This document shows, one piece after another, positions 7,656 to 10,786 of a stretch of 10,786 bases of DNA; the first letter of the stretch is position 1, and each line of letters opens with the position of its first letter. Both the position numbers and the translations under genes were made by a program. Under the pieces are notes generated by a model, which was not told the origin of the DNA, ran no database searches, and saw nothing but the letters and a program-made list of their open reading frames with translations. Source of the stretch: Tetmemena sp. SeJ-2015 (Eukaryota > Ciliophora > Spirotrichea > Sporadotrichida > Oxytrichidae); assembly GCA_027382625.1 (NCBI GenBank), contig JAJKFJ010025002.1, positions 1 to 10,786 on the forward strand, read 5' to 3'.

Positions 7656-10600
7656 TCATTCTTTATTAAAAATAGCTTAAACTTTGATTGTGAATAAATT
7701 GATATGAATAGTATAGTTGGAGCTGTTGAGAGATTATCTTTCGCTCATCATATAATTGTAAGCTAAATAGGATTATGAACCCATGGCTATAAATTCAACT
7801 GGTCCCCACAAGCCAATAGCAGTGCTTGATATAACTGTAGCTGTGCTTTTTAAATATCCTGCTCCAACTGATAGTCCAAGAACTGCCTAGGTAGATGTGT
7901 GAGGGAAGTAAGCCATCAAACCTATAAAGCTAAGAGATGTGGTATTAGTTGTATTTGTGTTATTTCCACTTCCATCATCATATATTATTTTAGTGCAAGT
8001 TTTATTATCCGAAGAGGGCTCATATCCATCTGGGCAACCTTTGTAGCATACGTTGTCGATGTTATAATAGCCAGTAGCGCACTGATCGCAAACAGTGAAC
8101 TCGTCTTTATTACATACTGCACAGTTAGGATCACAGCCTGTGCATCTGTCTTTATTAAGAATGGTATTAGCAGGGCAGGCATCCACGCAAGTAGTTCCAT
8201 ACAAGTAACCTGACTTGCAGGTTGTACAAGAAGTAGGAGTCACTTGACATGTAGTGCATGGAGCCTGGCAGTTAAATAAATACTTTTAGTTCGAGCAAGT
8301 GAAATTTACGCTTGTTTATCCTGAAGAGCAAGAGTTAACGCAAGTGTTATTTAGCAAGTAGGGGAAATAATTAATTTAAAGAAGGTACTTGAAGCATAGC
8401 ATGATAAGCAGAATGTGGAGTTATAATTGCAAGTTTTACAGTTTTAGTCACAAGGAGGACATTAGTAAGTAGAGTTGGCGTATGTTCCATCAGGACACTG
8501 GGCTTAACAATAACTCCAAGCATTATAGAAGTAAGGGTAACTTCCAGCTGTGTTACAAGAAGCGCAAGAAGTTCCATTCTTACAAGTGAGACAAGTAGAA
8601 TCGCATTTTATACATGTGTAAGTAGAGTCAGCATAGTATCCAGAGGGACAAGCTGTAAGACACTTTTATCCATATAGGTATTTCTCTAAAATGCTGTCCA
8701 CATTCGTGAAACAAGAATAGCACTAAGTTGTAGTCACTGTATTACAAGTCTTGCATGGAAGAGTACATCCAAAGTTTGGAATGAGTCCACCAGTGATCTT
8801 GTCATACATGTATGTAAAGCTTGAGGTGTAAGTGACCAGAGTAAAGCTCTCTGTCCCTCCTTAAGTGACAGGGTTTGTGATAGGGTACATTTTTATCTTT
8901 ATGGTTGAGCTAGCACTTACAGATGGGATGCCACCCCCAGATATCGAAATGGTTTTCGCTGAAGAGTTATAAAAAATTAGATAACAAGTCTATGGCACAT
9001 GTAGTTGGAGTGTAAGTAGTTGAACCTATGACTATCTGGCAAGTAGTGAATGATGCTGGAACAGTTATAGTGCTTGGATAGGTAATTATGTAAGTAGATC
9101 CTGAAGCCATTTTATTGATAGTCTTAAACTCAATAGTATAAGTTGTAGCTTAAAAATAAGTAAAGGCTTATCCAGTTGTGAGATCCGCTTAAGTCAGAGA
9201 TTTAGAGGTGATAGGTGCTAAAATTAAAACAGAACTCCTTTTAAATGCTGCAATTGTGTTAGTTACAGTGATTATACCAACCTGTGTTTCTAAGCTGTTC
9301 GAACTGGTATCAATTAATGACATGCTCGAGAATTGAGAAGAGGTTTCTGTACTTGGCGGATTTTTAACATTACTTATGTAAAACTACAAAGATTAGCCAC
9401 TTTAAATTATAAAAGCACTAGCAAGTGATCCAGATGAGAACGTGAAAATCGCTTTCACTCCAGCGTTGCTGCTAAAAGTAGAGCAGGAGACAGATTGCAC
9501 ATTTGATATTGCAGTACAAGATATAGAATACATAAATATATAAAATATAGAACTAAGAGTGCACTCTGATGGGAAGGTCAATTAGAAATAATCTGTTGAT
9601 ATCAACTTTACCCCTGATACGAGAGTTACCTTGTATTAAGTGATATCTCCATCAATTATTCAATATCAATTTTCTTTCTTTTAGAGGTGTGATTGTTACT
9701 GACAAAGTTTGGGGAGTGCTTGTCATCTTGACTGTTACTCCAGTTAAAATATTCTATATCATACCTAAAAATTGATTAAATTTATTGGGTATGAATTTAA
9801 ATTAGTGCTGACAGCCTCCTAATCAACTCCGGCTCCATTCTATTCAGAAACTGCAAATGAGCTTGTTGTTTGGGTCGTTCTGGGATTGGTCATCCCATCA
9901 ATTGTGATGTAATATGGAGTGCCAGCTAGAGTATGATATTTATTAAAGGCATCAGTGCATGTGACAACAACTTAGCCAGTCCCTGAGCTGAATGAGCATC
10001 CTGCTAATGTTGATGTACCACCGTTTATGATTGATTGTACAGTTCCAAGAGAGCTTCCTGTGAGTTGTATTTCAGCGGGGAAGGTAATTACAACTTTGGA
10101 TCCTGCAGCCACAGTCATTTTAGGGGTAATCTTAAATGTATACTTCTAATTTTGAGCGCTTGTTACTAATTTATAATGCTGAGACTACAACATCCAAAAG
10201 AGCAGCTACAGTTGAAAACACGCTTGTGAAAGTACGAGAATCAATTGCATAATCTAAAGTGGATATAGTACTAAAAGTCTCAACTAAAAACGATCCCACA
10301 TCTCCCACTGTCAAAGTATTAAATATATACTTCTGCTACCTCCTGTACTAATAATTCATATAATTGATTAGTTAGAGTGAGGACTTGCCCCGCAACTGTG
10401 CAACCTAAAGGAGCTAAGATTGCGCTGGCATCCGAAACAATACAAGTGCCGGCATTAAGAGTCATGGAAGAGGGAAAAGTTATTTAAAGCTTAGAATTGG
10501 ATGGCATTGCATGCAACGGTGTAACAGTTAGTGTATACAGGGTAGAAGTAGACACGGTACTGGCGTCAGCCACCAAAGTAAAGGCACTCAAATTTAATTA

Positions 10601-10786
10601 TGAGGGATGTGTACTATTCAATATTGTAGGAAGTGCCGCTCACAACTGCAAACAACTGTAGAGTAAAGGTGCTCGTGTCCTTTACTTGTGCAATTATTGC
10701 ATTACTCGCTGAAGCTGCAACGGAAGTTGAGCATCCGGAAATCAAGCATTTTATTTATATTTTAAATAGTGAGGCTCGTTGAGGTA
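7656..10786 (-). CDS. Large Cys-rich surface/membrane protein with repeated beta-rich modules, nine IESs, 5' partial
   Basis: Open at the right edge; stop TGA at 7656-7658. Removing nine proposed IESs (253 bp) leaves exactly 959 in-frame codons. The first ~600 residues hold at least four Ser/Thr-rich beta-type modules marked by 'ITFP'-like strands: LQITFPSSM, VVITFPAEI, FQLTFPSEC and YIITYPSTI. Next comes a Cys-rich region (about 7990-8790) with CxxC pairs such as CKTC, CIKC, CLTC, CTTC and CDQC, plus CPSGYY/CPDGTY turns, as in furin-like/growth-factor-receptor Cys-rich repeats. An NNTNTTNTTS linker with N-glycosylation sequons leads to a hydrophobic C-terminal stretch (about 7770-7935; e.g. 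LGLSVGAGYL, IGLWGPVEFIAM), likely membrane-spanning. The N-terminal signal peptide would lie beyond the window. Probable cell-surface protein; ligand unknown. The last ~25 residues are AT-rich and uncertain. Confidence 0.7.
8360..8382 (-). other. IES (23 bp), pointer AGG (alternative GAA, 17 bp)
   Basis: Plus-strand AGG at 8360-8362 and 8383-8385; minus-strand join CYASST to YLLNNTCVNSC keeps the Cys spacing of the repeats. The alternative GAA at 8364-8366 and 8381-8383 gives STFPYLLNN. Without removal the frame loses the Cys pattern and stops at a TGA at about 8246-8248. Confidence 0.55.
8965..8986 (-). other. IES (22 bp), pointer AGT (alternative AGA, 16 bp)
   Basis: Plus-strand AGT at 8965-8967 and 8987-8989; minus-strand join TTCAID to SSAKTISISGGG. 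The alternative AGA at 8963-8965 and 8979-8981 gives AIDLLSSAKT. The segment is AT-rich in both cases and the frame change is unambiguous. Confidence 0.55.
9521..9544 (-). other. In-frame IES (24 bp), pointer ATATAGAA
   Basis: 8-bp plus-strand repeat ATATAGAA at 9521-9528 and 9545-9552. The 24-bp segment is nearly all A/T, keeps the frame and has no stop, so it would not be seen as a break. Retained, it adds eight residues, giving SSIFYIFMYSISC; removed, the protein reads TLSSISCTAISN, in keeping with the Ser/Thr-rich module around it. Confidence 0.75.
9646..9676 (-). other. IES (31 bp), pointer TCT
   Basis: Plus-strand TCT at 9646-9648 and 9677-9679; minus-strand join SVTITPLK to DITQYKVTLVSG. 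A longer repeat, ATCAATT, also lies here 14 bp apart, but using it gives the wrong frame. A 3-bp pointer, so boundaries are tentative. Confidence 0.5.
9775..9800 (-). other. IES (26 bp), pointer ATTA
   Basis: Plus-strand ATTA at 9775-9778 and 9801-9804; minus-strand join QEAVSTN to QFLGMIQNILTG. The segment is AT-rich. A 5-bp repeat CCTAA flanking a larger piece was tested and leads straight to a TGA. A 17-bp variant with an ATT pointer is also in phase. Confidence 0.65.
10164..10185 (-). other. IES (22 bp), pointer TAC
   Basis: Plus-strand TAC at 10164-10166 and 10186-10188; minus-strand join AALLDVV to TSAQNQKYTFKI. A 7-bp offset using TAA would also fix the frame but is very short for an IES. 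Confidence 0.55.
10318..10366 (-). other. IES (49 bp), pointer ATTA
   Basis: Plus-strand ATTA at 10318-10321 and 10367-10370; minus-strand join QVLTLTN to TLTVGDVGSFLVE. The retained reading changes abruptly in composition and stops at a TGA about 20 codons later. Confidence 0.7.
10592..10622 (-). other. IES (31 bp), pointer ATT
   Basis: Plus-strand ATT at 10592-10594 and 10623-10625; minus-strand join VSGTSYN to LSAFTLVADAST. A 4-bp TCAA repeat 30 bp apart was rejected because it does not restore the frame. Confidence 0.7.
10739..10763 (-). other. IES (25 bp), pointer AAAT
   Basis: Plus-strand AAAT at 10739-10742 and 10764-10767 around nearly pure A/T. Minus-strand join TSTSLTI to SGCSTSVAASAS. 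The short coding piece right of it (10764-10786) continues past the window edge. Confidence 0.75.

Noticed and set aside
7899..8213. Plus-strand open frame over the Cys-rich region
   Set aside because: Shadow; the minus strand shows regular CxxC repeats in frame with the neighbouring segments.
9661..9679. ATCAATT repeat (14 bp apart) as an IES pointer
   Set aside because: Using it gives a frame that soon stops; a TCT pointer gives a coherent protein.
9718..9840. CCTAA repeat flanking 54 bp as an IES pointer
   Set aside because: Joining at this repeat runs straight into TGA.
1..10786. Bacterial or standard-code interpretation with many short genes
   Set aside because: TAA/TAG occur inside otherwise coherent proteins at Gln-like positions and only TGA ends the frames; the short standard-code ORFs are fragments or shadows.
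1..10786. Programmed +1 ribosomal frameshifting, as in Euplotes, at the breaks
   Set aside because: Several breaks fall near TAA, but Euplotes uses TAA/TAG as stops. Shifts of both phases occur, and flanking in-phase repeats explain the breaks better.
1..10786. Pseudogenes decayed by random indels
   Set aside because: Each break has one AT-rich insert with flanking repeats, and between breaks the coding sequence is clean with no in-frame TGA.
1..10786. Paramecium-type TA-bounded IESs
   Set aside because: The best-supported repeats (AAGAATG, GGAAT, ATCCTT, ATGACT) are not TA dinucleotide boundaries.

Overview
The window reads as germline (micronuclear) DNA of a hypotrich/stichotrich-type spirotrich ciliate (Oxytricha/Stylonychia-like). 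Two observations lead there. First, coding frames run through many TAA and TAG codons but end only at TGA, so TAA/TAG encode Gln (ciliate nuclear code). Second, the genes look shattered in ordinary translation. At almost every frame break, a short, usually AT-rich segment is flanked by a direct repeat of 3-8 bp lying in the same codon phase on both sides. Removing the segment plus one repeat copy restores a coherent protein. That is the signature of internal eliminated sequences (IESs) with pointer repeats, excised when the somatic macronucleus develops. I place about 22 IESs and one ordinary GT-AG intron. The species is inference.

Layout. 1-1553 (+): a TraB/PrgY-family protein (TRABD-like), open at the left edge, with three IESs. 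1554-1734: a short AT-rich spacer between convergent genes, with a small hairpin. 1735-6307 (-): a large acidic/basic cytoplasmic-type protein with four tandem ~75-80-residue repeats carrying DxDxDG-like loops and lysine runs. It has ten proposed IESs and one 61-bp intron, and its 5' end is unresolved in the AT-rich stretch 6308-6639. 6640-7407 (-): a roughly 231-255-residue multi-pass membrane protein with no detectable IES. 7408-7655: AT-rich, mostly non-coding. 7656-10786 (-): a large secreted/membrane protein open at the right edge, with repeated beta-rich 'ITFP' modules, then a Cys-rich furin/EGF-like region, then a hydrophobic C-terminus. It has nine proposed IESs.

A check on the model is arithmetic. 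After subtracting the proposed IESs (and the intron), the three interrupted genes give whole numbers of codons: 410, 1368 and 959. All proposed coding segments are collinear, so the loci are non-scrambled. The weak points are the 3-bp pointers, where several equivalent boundaries exist, and the gene 5' ends. Three of the four genes lie on the minus strand, and nothing suggests a shared pathway. In such ciliates neighbouring germline genes usually end up on separate macronuclear chromosomes, so linkage here says little about function.
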